Source of the DNA: Breviolum minutum Mf 1.05b.01
Taxonomy: Eukaryota > Sar > Dinophyceae > Suessiales > Symbiodiniaceae
DNA: 64,000 bases
Reading direction: 5' to 3'
NCBI GenBank assembly: GCA_000507305.1
Contig: DF239334.1
Location: 1-64,000 of the forward strand
The notes under the pieces were generated by a model. That model did not search any database and was not told where the DNA came from. It saw only the letters and a program-made list of their open reading frames with translations. Both the position numbers and the translations under genes were made by a program. Positions 47,414 to 61,320 of this stretch are shown one piece after another (the first letter of the stretch is position 1; each line of letters begins with the position of its first letter).

Positions 47414-47680
47414 ATGGCTGCCCAGCTGAAACCGGATGCCTTAGCGCTTTTGAAGAAGGTGGTGGCTGCTGCTGAAGGAACGGCGCCATCAACCGACGGC
47501 ACAGCTGGCGGTGATATGGTGGGTCCGAAGAAGAGCAAGAAAGGAGCACATCGGGCCAAACCATGTAAAAGCGAATGGGAGTCGAGCAGTGCTACTCTCG
47601 GCCAAGAGAGCGAGCTGGACCGAGAAATGGAAGTTTCAGACCCTGTACCTTTGCTGTTTTTCACCTTGAAAATCGTATAG
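47414..47680 (+). CDS. Exon-like segment starting with Met, Lys/Ala-rich, unknown
   Basis: Open from an ATG: MAAQLKPDALALLKKVVAAA, then a Thr/Gly-rich stretch and GPKKSKKGAHRAK. It could be a first exon or an internal exon downstream of 47168. The second half is charged and disordered. The stop at 47680 may lie in intron sequence. Confidence 0.35.
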   Translation: MAAQLKPDALALLKKVVAAAEGTAPSTDGTAGGDMVGPKKSKKGAHRAKPCKSEWESSSATLGQESELDREMEVSDPVPLLFFTLKIV

Positions 47681-48779
47681 GCGTATAGGCAATCATGGCA
47701 ATTTGGTTTTTCAATTCAATTTGAACAGATATGAACAGATATGATGACATATCATCACCAGGCATTGATCTATCCTTTTCAATTGTGGTTCGCCTTGGCT
47801 AAGTCTGCCTTTTCCAGGAGACTTCCGTCCTCCAATTCAGAAGTTGGGGAACTCAGAGGACGCGTCAGTGTACTATGCCCCCTTTCTTTGGACAGATACT
47901 TGGAGAAGTCTGGTGAACAAGTGGGGATTTCATCGGAGGGATTGATTTGTGCATCACGGGATCAGTGGCTACAACTTTTTTTCATTAACTTGAATGAATT
48001 TGATCAGTTCTTGAAACCGAGCAGAAGCGCATACCCGGCATACCCAATGCCTATGAGGATTTCTGCGAGTTGGGATTTTTTTGGACAACAGGATGCAGCT
48101 TTCATATTTCAGCACCTGCGCAGACAGCTTGTGGAATTTGTTCCTTTAGGATGGTCCACTGTTTTTGATTGTCATTTTGACTGTTTGCTATTTGTTTGAT
48201 ACTGTTTGGCAGATGATTCCCCCAAGTGAGCGAGACATTTTAGGTTTTAGGGTTTATATAAATGTAATGAACGCAACCTAACAAATGTGGTACAAGTTTC
48301 AATACCCATCCAGATTACTGCCCGAGGATGCGGAGCAAATCAAGGAAGCCTTGGAAGAGTCCTCGGCTTAGGTGATTTCATCATGGTAGTACTAGCAAAT
48401 TGTTATAAATTTATAAAGTCCAAAAGCACTTTAAGACACTATGAAAACTGCGGGGTTTCAGGCAGGCTGTACCATATTATGCCCTGTTTATTTATCATGG
48501 AATGTAAACTTTCAATGGGGCAACTACTAGCAGCAGAAATGCCTCGGGCTGTCAATTTGGAATCTGGAGATCTCCTTCTGGAAGGGAGTGGGGTAACTAT
48601 TCTGCAATGAAAGAACTACATCTCACCAACCCAAACTACAAGTAAACCAGTAAACCAGTTGAGAATTACGTTGGATAATTCTGGTTCATTTTTTTTGTTG
48701 AATGATGATTCCTTGCTTTGAGGCAGTCTCACCTCAATATGAGAACCACAACCACTGACCAGGTTTGACTCTGACATGA

Positions 48780-48846
48780 CAGTCCCGAAGGTGTCTGGGA
48801 AGCTGAATGGTGCCATGCTTGTGATGGACGAGGCACACAGGGAATG
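48780..48846 (+). CDS. Short exon-like segment with a DEAH-like box
   Basis: The frame reads VPKVSGKLNGAMLVMDEAHR and stops shortly after. LVMDEAHR resembles the DEAH-box motif II of helicases, but no motif I, III or VI was found nearby, so the helicase reading is unproven. Confidence 0.25.
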
Positions 48847-49012
48847 AACGAAAGGATACCAAAGGACAGCGTCAGTTGTAGTGTAAGTATCCAAAAGTAA
48901 TATGGTAGCTGAAAAACAATCACTATGAAAAAGTTTTGGGACTTTTTTGGCACTGGAAATCCGAAGGCATTCTGTATTTGAGGACCAGTGGAATGAATCT
49001 ATTTTTTTTGTT

Positions 49013-49025
49013 TGGGGGGGGGGGG
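49013..49025. repeat. Poly-G run
   Basis: A dozen consecutive G follow a T run. Such runs are common sequencing trouble spots. Confidence 0.9.
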
Positions 49026-49249
49026 AGGTCTAAAATTCGATTCGGTGGATGGATGCCTCCAGGTAGAATGGATGAACGCTGAGCAACAGAAGATGTGGCC
49101 TGAGACTTTGCACCTTGGGATCATAAGGATGACAGCGGTTTTGACCCGGGAGAACCTGAGAAAAACGGGGAGGTAACTTCGTATTTTTGGAAGTCTTTGA
49201 CCATCTTTAACATATCATATCCCAAACTTTCAAGTATATAGATTTCGAT

Positions 49250-49440
49250 GACCTCAATGTGACAACCATCAACTCCCATGTCAGTGATCCGTCCATTTTT
49301 CCAGCTCCCACCTTGGGGTACCCGCAGCGAAGGAAGAAGATCGGGGGCAAGTTCTTTGAAGATCAAGTGACCACGGATCCATCCTTTGTCTTTGCACCAC
49401 CGGACAAGCTCAAAGAGCAACTTGGTATACTTGGGTCAAA
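49250..49440 (+). CDS. Exon-like segment, family unknown
   Basis: After TATATAG the plus frame reads FDDLNVTTINSHVSDPSIFP and then APTLGYPQRRKKIGGKFFED. The minus strand is also open over the same bases. The plus strand is preferred because every identified gene lies on it. No family recognised. Confidence 0.3.
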
Positions 49441-50219
49441 ATTTCTGGGTTGCGATTTTGAAATTACTGTCACCAGTTTGACTATTCCCCAAAGGCCCCA
49501 GTCCCCGGTTATTCACTGAAAGTATTGCAACAAATTAATTCATACATGTTCCATGAATTGCAAAGCTTGTTTGAGATTCATCCTCCCCAAAACAGGGGCA
49601 TGCACTCTCAACATGCTATTCCTTTGAATGATGAAGCAACTACCTTCAAGGCATTGTGTCTTTCTCTGGGACGAGAAGACGGCCGATGCTTTCCTGGAAA
49701 CAATCGGTATCAAGAAATTGGGGAAGATGCCTGGCTTGCATCTAAGTTCAAGTGTTATTGGTGCTCTTCCTGTGACCTCCATTGCAGCACATGGCAAAAG
49801 AACCTAGAAAAACACACGGGAATGTCTGACTTATTGACATCTTCGACTCAACCAGAGGGGTGGAGTTTTTTTGGTGACAAGACCACCGGCCAGTGATGAA
49901 CATGAGGATTCCTTTCAAGTTTTTGATTCAATTTGATTTGCAGATGTCTATGTTGCTGTGTGGATGCTATTGAAAAGTCGGTGGGGCAGTAGCTTCAAGT
50001 CGGATCTCAAACCGTTTCATTCCATTCCACTATCGATTTAGTTGGTCATAGCTGATATCATCCCCTGTCAATCTAAGGCTTCCTTCGCACCATTCGGAAG
50101 CCCCCCTCATCCAGCTACATTGGTGTCAATAGATGTGAATAAGGTTGAAAAGACAAAACTGCTTCAGTTGCCCAACCATGATCCAAACCCCATCCAAACC
50201 CATGTGTGTTTTTCAGCTA

Positions 50220-50385
50220 AAATGCAGCTGCTCCATGCAGCTCCTGTTAAAAATGAGACTTTGACCAGGACTGGAAAAGCCTTGTTGGACCCTTTCGGAG
50301 GACCCGGCTTGGATGATGACGCTGCATATGAGAAGTTGATGTCCAAGCTGAATGAAGAAGCCGTTCTGTTTCTAGGTGGAAAGTA
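50220..50385 (+). CDS. Exon-like segment, family unknown
   Basis: The frame reads LTRTGKALLDPFGGPGLDDD and then AAYEKLMSKLNEEAVLFLGG, ending near a TAG|GTGG boundary. It looks like protein with a short helix. Unknown family. Confidence 0.35.
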
Positions 50386-50799
50386 AAGGTGATCAATTCC
50401 CTTGCAATCAACGTGATTTGAGGGAATCTGACCTGGTAATTTGGGATTTGGTATGAAAGTCTTGCAAGACTTCGCCGATCTTGCGGGGTTTTGTAACAGA
50501 CTGCGCTCCAAAATCCTTAGAAAAAATGTTTGACCACCTTTGTGGTATTACTTAAAACATCTCGGGCAACGCGCAAGGTTTTTCAAAGATGCGGTGCTGG
50601 CGGCGGAGGGCTGAGCCTGCTGGCATACCGGGGCATGCCCGGGCATGCCTACATATCTGGGGTTCCTCTCACGAAGTGGACTGGACAACCTCCTGATGCT
50701 TTCAAGAAGCATCAAGAGTCAACCCCAGAGGCTGATAGCATTCAGAAGCTGGCATGTGTCGTTTCATTCGAACCATTTCGAATCTGACTTGGGATATGC

Positions 50800-50970
50800 T
50801 GGGCAACATGGTTCTTCCAAATGCTGTCACCAAATCCCGCGTGTCCACCCTTGTCCTGTCACGGGGCAAAAACCTAGAAAGATCCGGAAAGCGCCTGATG
50901 GAAAAAAGCGCCCCACCCTATTTGACTGAACCAATCGTGGAACATACAAGCCACAATCTAGAGAAAATTG
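50800..50970 (+). CDS. Exon-like segment, family unknown
   Basis: The frame reads GNMVLPNAVTKSRVSTLVLS and then KNLERSGKRLMEKSAPPYLT. It stays open into the following CAT microsatellite, so the exon must end before 50972. A segment at about 50550-50608 (HLGQRARFFKDAVLAAE) may be the preceding exon. Confidence 0.35.
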
Positions 50971-50971
50971 T

Positions 50972-53097
<2,126 letters not shown>

Positions 53098-53295
53098 GTG
53101 AATATCAAACTCCACGAACACAAGGCTTCCGTGTCGCCATGTCGTACAGATGGCATCGTGATGGCATCGTTGCTTGGAATCACCTTTGAGTCGCCTTTGT
53201 TTCAAGATAAATCAAATGACCAAGTGACAAGAATGCGGGTAAAGTATGAAGAAGGAAGGATTGCTGCTAGACCAATTTCCATTTTGGTCATTTGA
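53098..53295 (+). CDS. Exon-like segment, family unknown
   Basis: The frame reads VNIKLHEHKASVSPCRTDGI, then SLLGITFESPLFQDKSNDQV and YEEGRIAARPISI. It is a long frame for this region but has no recognised family. The boundaries are not fixed. Confidence 0.3.
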   Translation: MNIKLHEHKASVSPCRTDGIVMASLLGITFESPLFQDKSNDQVTRMRVKYEEGRIAARPISILVI

Positions 53296-53799
53296 AGCCA
53301 CGAGGTTCTACAATGCCAAGATTTGGCAAGAAGGGAAGAAAGGCCGCGGGATGATGGTGATACAGACATAGATATAAAATGACCAACAGGTGGCAGGATT
53401 CAGGAATACCACCAGCAGTCGGAGTTGGTAGCAACTTAGGGTGACTTATGAGTTTGTAATTTTCATGTGACGAGTTTTTTGGGTGGAATACCATAGTATG
53501 GCTGACTTAAGCCGCAAAATGGTTCCTGCAAAGGCCCTCCGCCAATCTTCGCATCCATTGGAGTGAGACATCCGAACCAGATTCAATTGGACATTGCCAT
53601 CAGGGAGCAGGAGCATACTGTTGTACCGTGAGGGTCCAAAGCCCCAAATGAAACAGATGTTGCTGAGAGAATCATGAGGCATGGTCCAACATAGTTTTGG
53701 TGACCTGGTGAGGAGAGCTTGCAAGATCTTTTCGAACTGATTGGACAGGCTGGTGCGAGTTAGAGTGTCATGAAAAGGTGATGTGTAGGAGATGCTTGG

Positions 53800-54069
53800 G
53801 TGATGAATCACGATGACCCTTGTAGCTTTGGACTGCTGGAGTCACTGTTGGAATCTGTTGATTTGTTTGATAAGTGTTGCTTCTTAGATCAACTGGATCT
53901 TGACTTAATCAGGATCCCTTGGATTGAGATTGGAGTAAACCTGTCCGGCTTTTCACAGGAGATTGAACACTTCGATGCTGGCAACACAGTCATTGCGGTG
54001 GCACAAATCCCCAAGATATCACAGGTGCGGCTGTTGCACCAACTTGTCCAATTTGATGATCTGAAATGA
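53800..54069 (+). CDS. Exon-like segment, family unknown
   Basis: The frame reads GLLESLLESVDLFDKCCFLD, then LDLDLIRIPWIEIGVNLSGF and GNTVIAVAQIPKIS, followed by a GTGCGG donor-like site. It is leucine-rich and helical at the start. It may belong to the HPR-like gene that follows, or to a separate gene. Confidence 0.35.
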   Translation: MMNHDDPCSFGLLESLLESVDLFDKCCFLDQLDLDLIRIPWIEIGVNLSGFSQEIEHFDAGNTVIAVAQIPKISQVRLLHQLVQFDDLK

Positions 54070-54385
54070 GAAAGAGTGATGAAAGATACGCATGATGAAG
54101 GGTCCTTTTTTCAGAATGCACCATGTTTTCTACTTGAGTTAAACCTGTCATCAGTCGTAGATTGTCATCTGTGAGGATCAAAGTTTGGAACTCTACCGGG
54201 AGAATCGGGCCCCTTGGTAGTTGAAGATGGAGGTAGACAACGACAACGAAAAAAAGAAATGGAAGTGGTCAGATTATAGTGAAAATTGAAAGTGTATACC
54301 TGGTATTGCATTGAAAATCATTGAAATAAAAGTTTCAGAATACAATTCTCCAACTTGTTAGGCCTGAATCGTTTCAGTCATCCTT

Positions 54386-57300
54386 TTTGTTGCCCAAGGC
54401 CTGGCAGGAGTTGCAACGTCGCATGCACAGCTCCGTGGCGCGCCTAGAGCCACGAGGCGAGGCGGTGTGAAATTAAGATATTGATATCATTGTCACGGAC
54501 CATGAGCCATAGACAGCATTATTGTGAACATATATGATTTTATTAATTTTGTTGTTTTTTGTTATCTGTTGTTGATACTTTGTACGAATGTGCCATGTTT
54601 CTCCGTGAAAGCTTTGTCAGCATGGCAAGTTCCTGAAACGGATAACATGTTGAGGGCCCGGGTAGCGGGTAGCGGGTACCATTGAATGAATCCATTATGA
54701 TTCGGAAGATGTGCCGGCACCGAAGCCTGCAGAGTCCTGGATTGCCTCCTGGATTGGTAGGTTTAGACTGTTGGTCACAGCAGTAGGATCCCTGTGGAAG
54801 TCTTTGGAAATAGGGGACCCGCATTGCAATGCAGGGCTTTCAATGTTGGCCTATGCCTTGGCAAGGATCAGAGACTTTGAGGCAGGTGCTCATCCAATTT
54901 GGACTCCCATTGGTGGTACCCTGAAGTCATACAGAGAGAAAGAGAGAGTGAAGTCTGTCATAGCTATCAAACTGATAGTCCCAAAAGAACTCAGAAGACT
55001 TTCAAAATTTGTACTTCTGATAGATGTACAGAATGGAAAGATATATAAAATTCCTTTCCTTTTTTTGGAATGGATCGATGGATATTGATGGCATATCCGG
55101 ATATCCTGCAATTTTGGATTTTGTGCCTTCAGCAGGATCCGGTCTTGTTGAAGGCAGTGCTGGACAGATCAGTGGTGAAGATGGAGGATTTTGGACCCAC
55201 AGATGCAGCCAAGTGCCTCAGCTGAGAGGGAGATTGATCCTGAGATAGGATCATCTAGTTGAGTTGAAAGATTAGTGAGTGTCAGGCGATTATATATATA
55301 TTATATATATATATATATATTTGTTAATATACGCACATGTAAGGGACACATACAATTGAACATATATAATTGAATATATATATATATGATTATTGCACTA
55401 GATAGCAGGGTACTGCAGTTGGGGCCTGTGCATTTGCCTCAAGCCTGGCCTCTCAATCCGTGGGATTTTCACGGAGCCCCAATAATTGGACCTACCTATA
55501 CTATTCCCATCGCACTCCCATAAGAATCCCTAAATGGGAATGGTATGGGAATAGTATGGGAAGCTTACCATAACTGGGTCCCACTATTGGGAGTCCCTGG
55601 AATCACCCTTGACTTAAGATGTGGAGGCCTCTTTTGGTTTTGGTGGTTTCGGGTTTTCTGAAATCATTGGAGCTCTTTTTAGTCGCATTAGCAAATTCAA
55701 GAGTCTATCAAATGGATGTTGAAAGGTTGGCATCCTGACCAGAACCCTAGGAATGCCACCAAAATCTAGCAACATCTACAGAAACGCGGAAACAAACAAA
55801 GACTATTGAAACCTTAAACAACCTTGAAAAGAACTGACGCAGTCAAAGCTAATCGACACTAAACGCTGGCATCTTCAGCTGAAATGGTGACATATCAAAC
55901 CAGTTTACCAAGAAATGGTGGAAGAACAAGATGTTTTGTCTTGCGCATGCGATGCATCACTATACAGCCTTTGGTCAAGGCATTTTCATGGATTCTTACT
56001 TCTTAGCATTCTTTCATTTTATCAGGATGTTTTAGAATGTCAATTTTGATTATCTACATAGTTTTTTAGTTTCATGGATAGCCCTTTTTGCTTGAAGATG
56101 CTGCTACCCGAAAGTGATACAAAGTGGCACCAATGCTGGAAAGCTTGTTTGCAAAGGGCCCCAAAATCATATTACAGGTTCGTGGAAATATTGACAGTTC
56201 TGCCAGATCTATGATAAGGTTTGGAGCTGCTGAAAGTCGATGGGTACAAAATGATAGAGTATGATAAAGACATACGATACGTCGTGGTTATTCTGTCTTT
56301 ATTGTTTTATTGCTGTTTTCTGATGCCACTTTGGCTTGCGGTCTGTGATGGTCGGCATGAACCCAAGGCTGGCATGGGTCTTGGCAAAGCCTCTTTGTTC
56401 GCATTCTGCTAACAGGGGCTGGCTGGACAGCAGCAACATGCCCAGAATGGTTGGCAAGGATTGCCCATACACATCTAATTAGTGGTTCCTGGTAAATCTC
56501 TTCCGTATTCACAGATTGGAAGAGCTTGTCAAATCTGAATTCCCACTAGTTTGGTGTTTTCCCAGGAATTTTTTGGTCTTAGACAGATGCACAGATACAC
56601 ACACATATCAGACGTACATATATGTACATATATTATGGACAATGCAACCACGCATGTATATTGAAAAGACTTCCAAGCATGGGGTGTTGTGAAGGTTGCA
56701 AATTCGAGAGCGCTCTGATCTCTGGATGGCGCTCTCCAAGGAAGCAGCGCGGAAGATTTGTGGCTCAGTTTCCACGGTAGGTTTGGTCAAGTGGCACTGA
56801 TGGTAGCGATGCTGATGTATTGTATTTGTATTTTACATCATGTCACAGGCCCCCGTTGCACCAGTATTTGTCAAGGGTGCAGGGACCAGCATTCCAACAA
56901 TTCCACCATTGTAACTCATGATCGATTTAGCATGCTGGGCTAGGTCGCCGCCTTTTGTTTGCAATGCAAGCTGTGCCATTCTCCCAAGGCAATTCTGGAC
57001 GCTTCATTGACATCTCGATGACTGCTTGGGCATTTGCAAAAGCTGGACAAGCAGATGCTGGGCCTAAAAATGGCGAGGAAACGACATGAGTTTATGATTT
57101 GAACTAAGTGGGGAAGTGAAATATTTATATAGCAAAAGTAACCCCATTGATGTTTTGAGAATATCAATTGTTCCGATTCTGATACTGTTTCATTTAAGCT
57201 TGCAGCCAGGATTCCTCTCATAAGCTGGTGGCACAGGTAGGAGTAGGGCGAAGTTTTGCGGGGAGCCGCCTTTCAGGAACGAGTACTCTTTGGACAGCTC

Positions 57301-59560
57301 GCATCGGCAGCCCTGGATTGCAATGACCTTCCTCCGCTGCTCAGTATGCAATGATGTGTAAACAGGGTGGCGGAGCCACAAGAAACCATTGATGGTCAGA
57401 CCATATATGAATTTTTGCATCAGGCATCGGCCTTGGGAATTGGAATTTAGCTTTCTGGTCGAATTGTAATGCATTCAACGCCCCCTTTGTTTGCTTCAAC
57501 GGCACATAGCATTTCAGAACGCTTCACCACCAAAATTGATTGATGGCGTTGGTTGCTTCAGGAATTGCTTTAGGTTTTGGCCCTGTTCTATGAACGCTTA
57601 TGTTTATGCTCAGGCATACCATTGCCAACCTCTGCTGGGCTTTCGCCAAGTCCAAAAACAAACATCCACAGCTCTTCGACATGTGGCTTGGCCATTCGAA
57701 AGCTCAGGAAAATGTCCATTGGAGTTGGAAACTCTTGGAATCTCCATCCCTGGAATGAAGGGGTTTTTCCATTGGCGAAACTGACACAACAGGAACACCA
57801 TCATACCTTCATCGCTGAGGTTGGCAAAGCGATCCATCGAAGAGCACCGCTCTTTTGATCGGCAAAGTGCCGCTTGGTGGAAGCTGTGCCTGAGGGGGAG
57901 AGCAGCCAAATGTCAAGGGTCAAGACATGCCCCTGTGCAATACTTTCTAGAACCGGACACCAAGAAACAGTACATGTATGTTTCACATAAATTCTGATGG
58001 GTGAATTTGAATGTATATTTCAACCGATTGTAATACACAACCAGCTCTTATTCTGAGAAATCTGGATGATTTCCTGGTATATTGCATCTGAACCCCTCAA
58101 GTGATGAAAACTCATGGTCTCCAGCTTAGTGGCTGCAAGGTCTCGAATCTGGTTTGGGCTTATGCAACTTTGGATGTTTGCCATGAAGAGCTCTTTGCAG
58201 TCTTCGCCAACTACACTGTTGCTTTGCACAGTCAATGAGGTCATAAGCACATCGAAGAGAGTAATCTTGGTGAGGATGGATGTCTGGAATGCACAGGCAC
58301 CAAGGAACAGCAGATTGGTAGCTTCTCTCAAGCATCGTAGGTAGAGGTTTGTTTGTGTGGCTCTTCATCAAAATCTCAACGCCTGAACTGAGATTGATAG
58401 CGGCCTGTGGAAACAATTCTCTCCGCAAATGGCATCCAACATGCTTTGGGCATATGGCAAGGCCAGGGTTGTGGTCACAAGAGTCTACAGGGAAAAATCT
58501 GCAATGGCACCAGGTCATAGCATTTTTAGTTGCCATCCAAAGGTTGCAACACAGACACTCCACATCAATCATCATCGTCAGCAGCACTGCTACCCGCGGA
58601 GGTAGGTATAGCACATATGCGGCTTTTTGACACCTTTGCAGAACCTTGGGAATGGAAAACATATGAAAACTCGCCTCAGGGATGTTTTTTAGCTCATGTT
58701 GATGTGTGTTTGCGTGTGATTTTTTGTTCTCGCTTGCTCCTCCATCAGCCTCAGTGTAGTCATGCCAAAAGAATTTGATGGGCTGTCTCCCTTTGCAAGC
58801 TGTGGTGACAATTTTGGCACCTCTTTGTAAAAGCAGTGGGCAGATGAACATATTTTAGCCTATGTAAAAATGCATTCGATATCATGCGATATTCTTGGCT
58901 TTTGTGCTTGGGTCTGCTGCAAAGAGAGCCATCTCCATCATGAAGTTGGGGGAAGCTGCGTTTGTTTGAGGAATACATCACTTTGAATATTGAGTCATTT
59001 GACAATCAGACGCTTGGCAAAGACTGACTGCATCTTGGATATTGAATGTTTCAGCAAATATGAACCTTGGCGTGGTGATACTGATGGTTGGCTGCAACAT
59101 GTTGCATCTACCAGTTGATTCATGCAGTCAACCCATGTCGTGCCATTTCGATGAACGATATCACTGCTGCATTGCGAGGAATATCGCCAACTCTGCATGG
59201 GCCTATGCCACGACCCAGCTTCCTAGCATTTGGGCTCGCAAAGATACAGAGTTGTTGTTGGATGTGCGGGTTCTACAGCTGTTTGCATGGAAGGTTGTTT
59301 GTTAGATGGTTTTGAAACCTCACATTTTTTAAATGAAGTTCAAGGTGTTGACTCACTCACCTTTGCTTTCAAAAATTCAGGGGTGAAATCTGATTTTGAT
59401 GCATCTCTGTGGGCTTGGAACCTCCATCAACCGTCGGCTGGAATCAGGTCAATCTGTATTTGACACCTTGACTCGTCGTGCCTGTGGACGTTTGAACTCA
59501 TTCCGTTTGGATGAGCTTTGTGGCGTTATGTTTGGAGCTCAGGAAGTCATGTTAACAATC
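54386..59560 (+). CDS. HPR/OPR-like helical-repeat protein (organellar RNA-binding type)
   Basis: Proteins of this group (heptatricopeptide/octotricopeptide repeats, often with a C-terminal RAP domain) bind organellar RNA, including fragmented mitochondrial rRNAs in apicomplexans and relatives. The diagnostic W-A-(F/Y)-(A/G) word with its preceding helix recurs in separate exons: ISMTAWAFAKAGQAD (about 57012), HTIANLCWAFAKSKNKHPQL (57615), VSNLVWAYATLDVCHEELFA (58139), QMASNMLWAYGKARVVVT (58426) and NIANSAWAYATTQLPSIWAR (59182), with a weaker DASLWAWNL (59399). Matching second-helix pieces are AWQELQRRMHSSVARLEPRG (54402), DPVLLKAVLDRSVVKMEDFG (55136), SDLWMALSKEAARKICGS (56716), ERVLFGQLASAALDCNDLPP (57277) and SVFDTLTRRACGRLNSFRLD (59453). 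Start, stop and a RAP domain were not found. PPR is excluded by the motif. Confidence 0.68.
55291..55388. repeat. (AT)n tracts in an intron
   Basis: Two nearly pure TA runs, at 55291-55321 and 55374-55388, separated by AT-rich sequence. Confidence 0.93.
55473..55597. repeat. Nested inverted repeats, MITE-like hairpin
   Basis: Outer arms: GGAGCCCCAATAATTGGACC at 55473-55492 pairs with 55576-55597 with a few mismatches. Inner arms: CCTATACTATTCCCAT at 55495-55510 pairs with ATGGGAATAGTATGGG at 55545-55560 with one mismatch. The whole 125-base unit could fold into a long interrupted hairpin. It lies in a long intron of the HPR-like gene and has no coding capacity. Confidence 0.8.
55600..56690. 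other. Long intron of the HPR-like gene, no feature seen
   Basis: AT-rich with no convincing exon. Frames at 56221-56410 are short and unlike the repeat pattern of the gene. Confidence 0.4.
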
Positions 59561-59581
59561 GAAGTGATGAATTTGCTGTAG

Positions 59582-61320
59582 TAAATGACTTGGGACATGC
59601 CTAAACTCTGGAACAGTGGGAGAATTAATCGTCACTATTTGTTTCACTAAACGACCTTGACTAACCTTCAGGGAAACTCCGGAGACATCAAGACATTGGT
59701 CTTACTGAATCCTATCCATCCGGAGTCAGACTTATGTCAGTCATGAAGCAGCGGTGAAACATGAGCACCTCAACACTGTGCCATGGTAAGGTGGGCGTAC
59801 GTACGAGCGAAGCCAGAAACAGTGCCTTGAACTGAAAGAGCCATGAAGGTCTTGAGCCCACCATGGGCCAAACCCGGCAAATCTCCACTCCAAGTGGGAG
59901 GTGGACATCAATGTCATGAAATCATGTTGGATCCTCATGTACAGTCTTAGGGTAACCTCCCACCCAGCCCACCAAAAACAAATTTGGAGGTTTGTTCAAT
60001 AGCTAAACTGTTCCTAAACAAACCTGAGTGGATTTTCTCAAACTTCTCTCAGTTCGCTCCGGGTTTGCTCGGGACTCACTGTTTTTTTTTCTTTGTCTTT
60101 TCTCCTCCTAAGTATAGAGCCTTGGAACTGACAATTCATTTTTATTGATCAAAACCGCCCGAACTAATTGGGAGAACTGAACAATTTGCGCCACACGTTT
60201 TTATTAGTCAGAACCATAACTCTAATCAGGGTAGCCATACATCTGGAGCATCAATACACACGACGAATAATGAGCACACAAATGCATAAAACAGAATAGA
60301 TAGTAAACAGCTAGCTGTATATTGTAAGCTCATGCTGATAATCTTATAGTTATATATTATATTCAATTATTACATTGTGAAAATTTCAACAACCGTGCAG
60401 AACTGCATCACTAAGTCTTTCAGGTGGCCTTCAGTCAGATCTTTGAAGAATCCGTGCAGCTCTTGGTACCAAAGGTATCTACCTTGGATGCCCAGTCGGT
60501 GGCCAATGTCACTTGGTGAATGGCTGATTGTGGAAGGGTGACATTTGGAAAAAATATAGGTGAAATAAGAAAGAGAAACAGAAATTGATGAAGAATGAGA
60601 TGCATTTAAGTCAGGGAGGATTTTTTTCAATTCATTTCCAGAAGAGTTTGCATTTCTTGGACTGAGATCCAAGAAATTCAGAGTTGTTAAGGTCATTTGG
60701 GTCTTGGCTACATGCCAACAACTTCGAAAAGAACCTGTCCCTGGTGGTCGCGAACTCGTTGTCGCCAGCTTGAGATTCATGATTGGGGGGGCAGGTGGTA
60801 GGTTGTAGCCAAGCCTTTCCGAGGTTTGGATGCGAAACATGCAATTCAAATGGTCGGACGTTTTGTTTGGATGTTGGGCGAAAACATTTTTCTTTTTTTC
60901 TTTTCCAAAGATGCGGAGGAACTCATCAAGTTCAACAGTTCAAAGCCGCAAGTGACTTACAGTAAGTGCTTTGTGACTCAACTTAGACAGCCAAGTCAGA
61001 GTCAAATATCATTACCAAGTCATTTCCATTGCATTTCCATATATTTCTTCCATGGAGTGTTTGGCTCAAAGTGCCCAATGATACTTCCAACTTCTCCCTC
61101 ATGGTGGGCCCGCTAGGGCCACTGGAGCTTCTAAGTCGCTCCTAAAAGGCGGTTGGGGCTTTGGAGGGGGTGCCCCGTAGTATTTAAGCTGGCATGCCCT
61201 GGTTTTTTTTGATGATTCTTGATGCATGTAAGCGGGAAGGGTTTGGAGTTTGAAAATGCTTCCATGGTTTCAGAAGTCGCAAACTTGGCAGGGGATATCC
61301 ACTAATTTCCGAGTGCAGCG
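59582..61320. other. Intergenic region before CK1
   Basis: Mostly featureless AT-rich sequence. A 51-base segment at 60910-60960, bracketed by TTTTCCAAAG and a GTAAGT donor, reads AEELIKFNSSKPQVTY and may be a stray exon. The region should contain the end of the HPR-like gene and the CK1 promoter, neither of which is recognisable. Confidence 0.35.

Noticed and set aside
48780..48846. DEAH-box helicase
   Set aside because: A single eight-residue match without the other helicase motifs is not enough.
60370..60849. Minus-strand frame of 159 codons before CK1
   Set aside because: Close to the longest chance frame expected in a window of this size and composition; it is Ser/His-rich with no domain.
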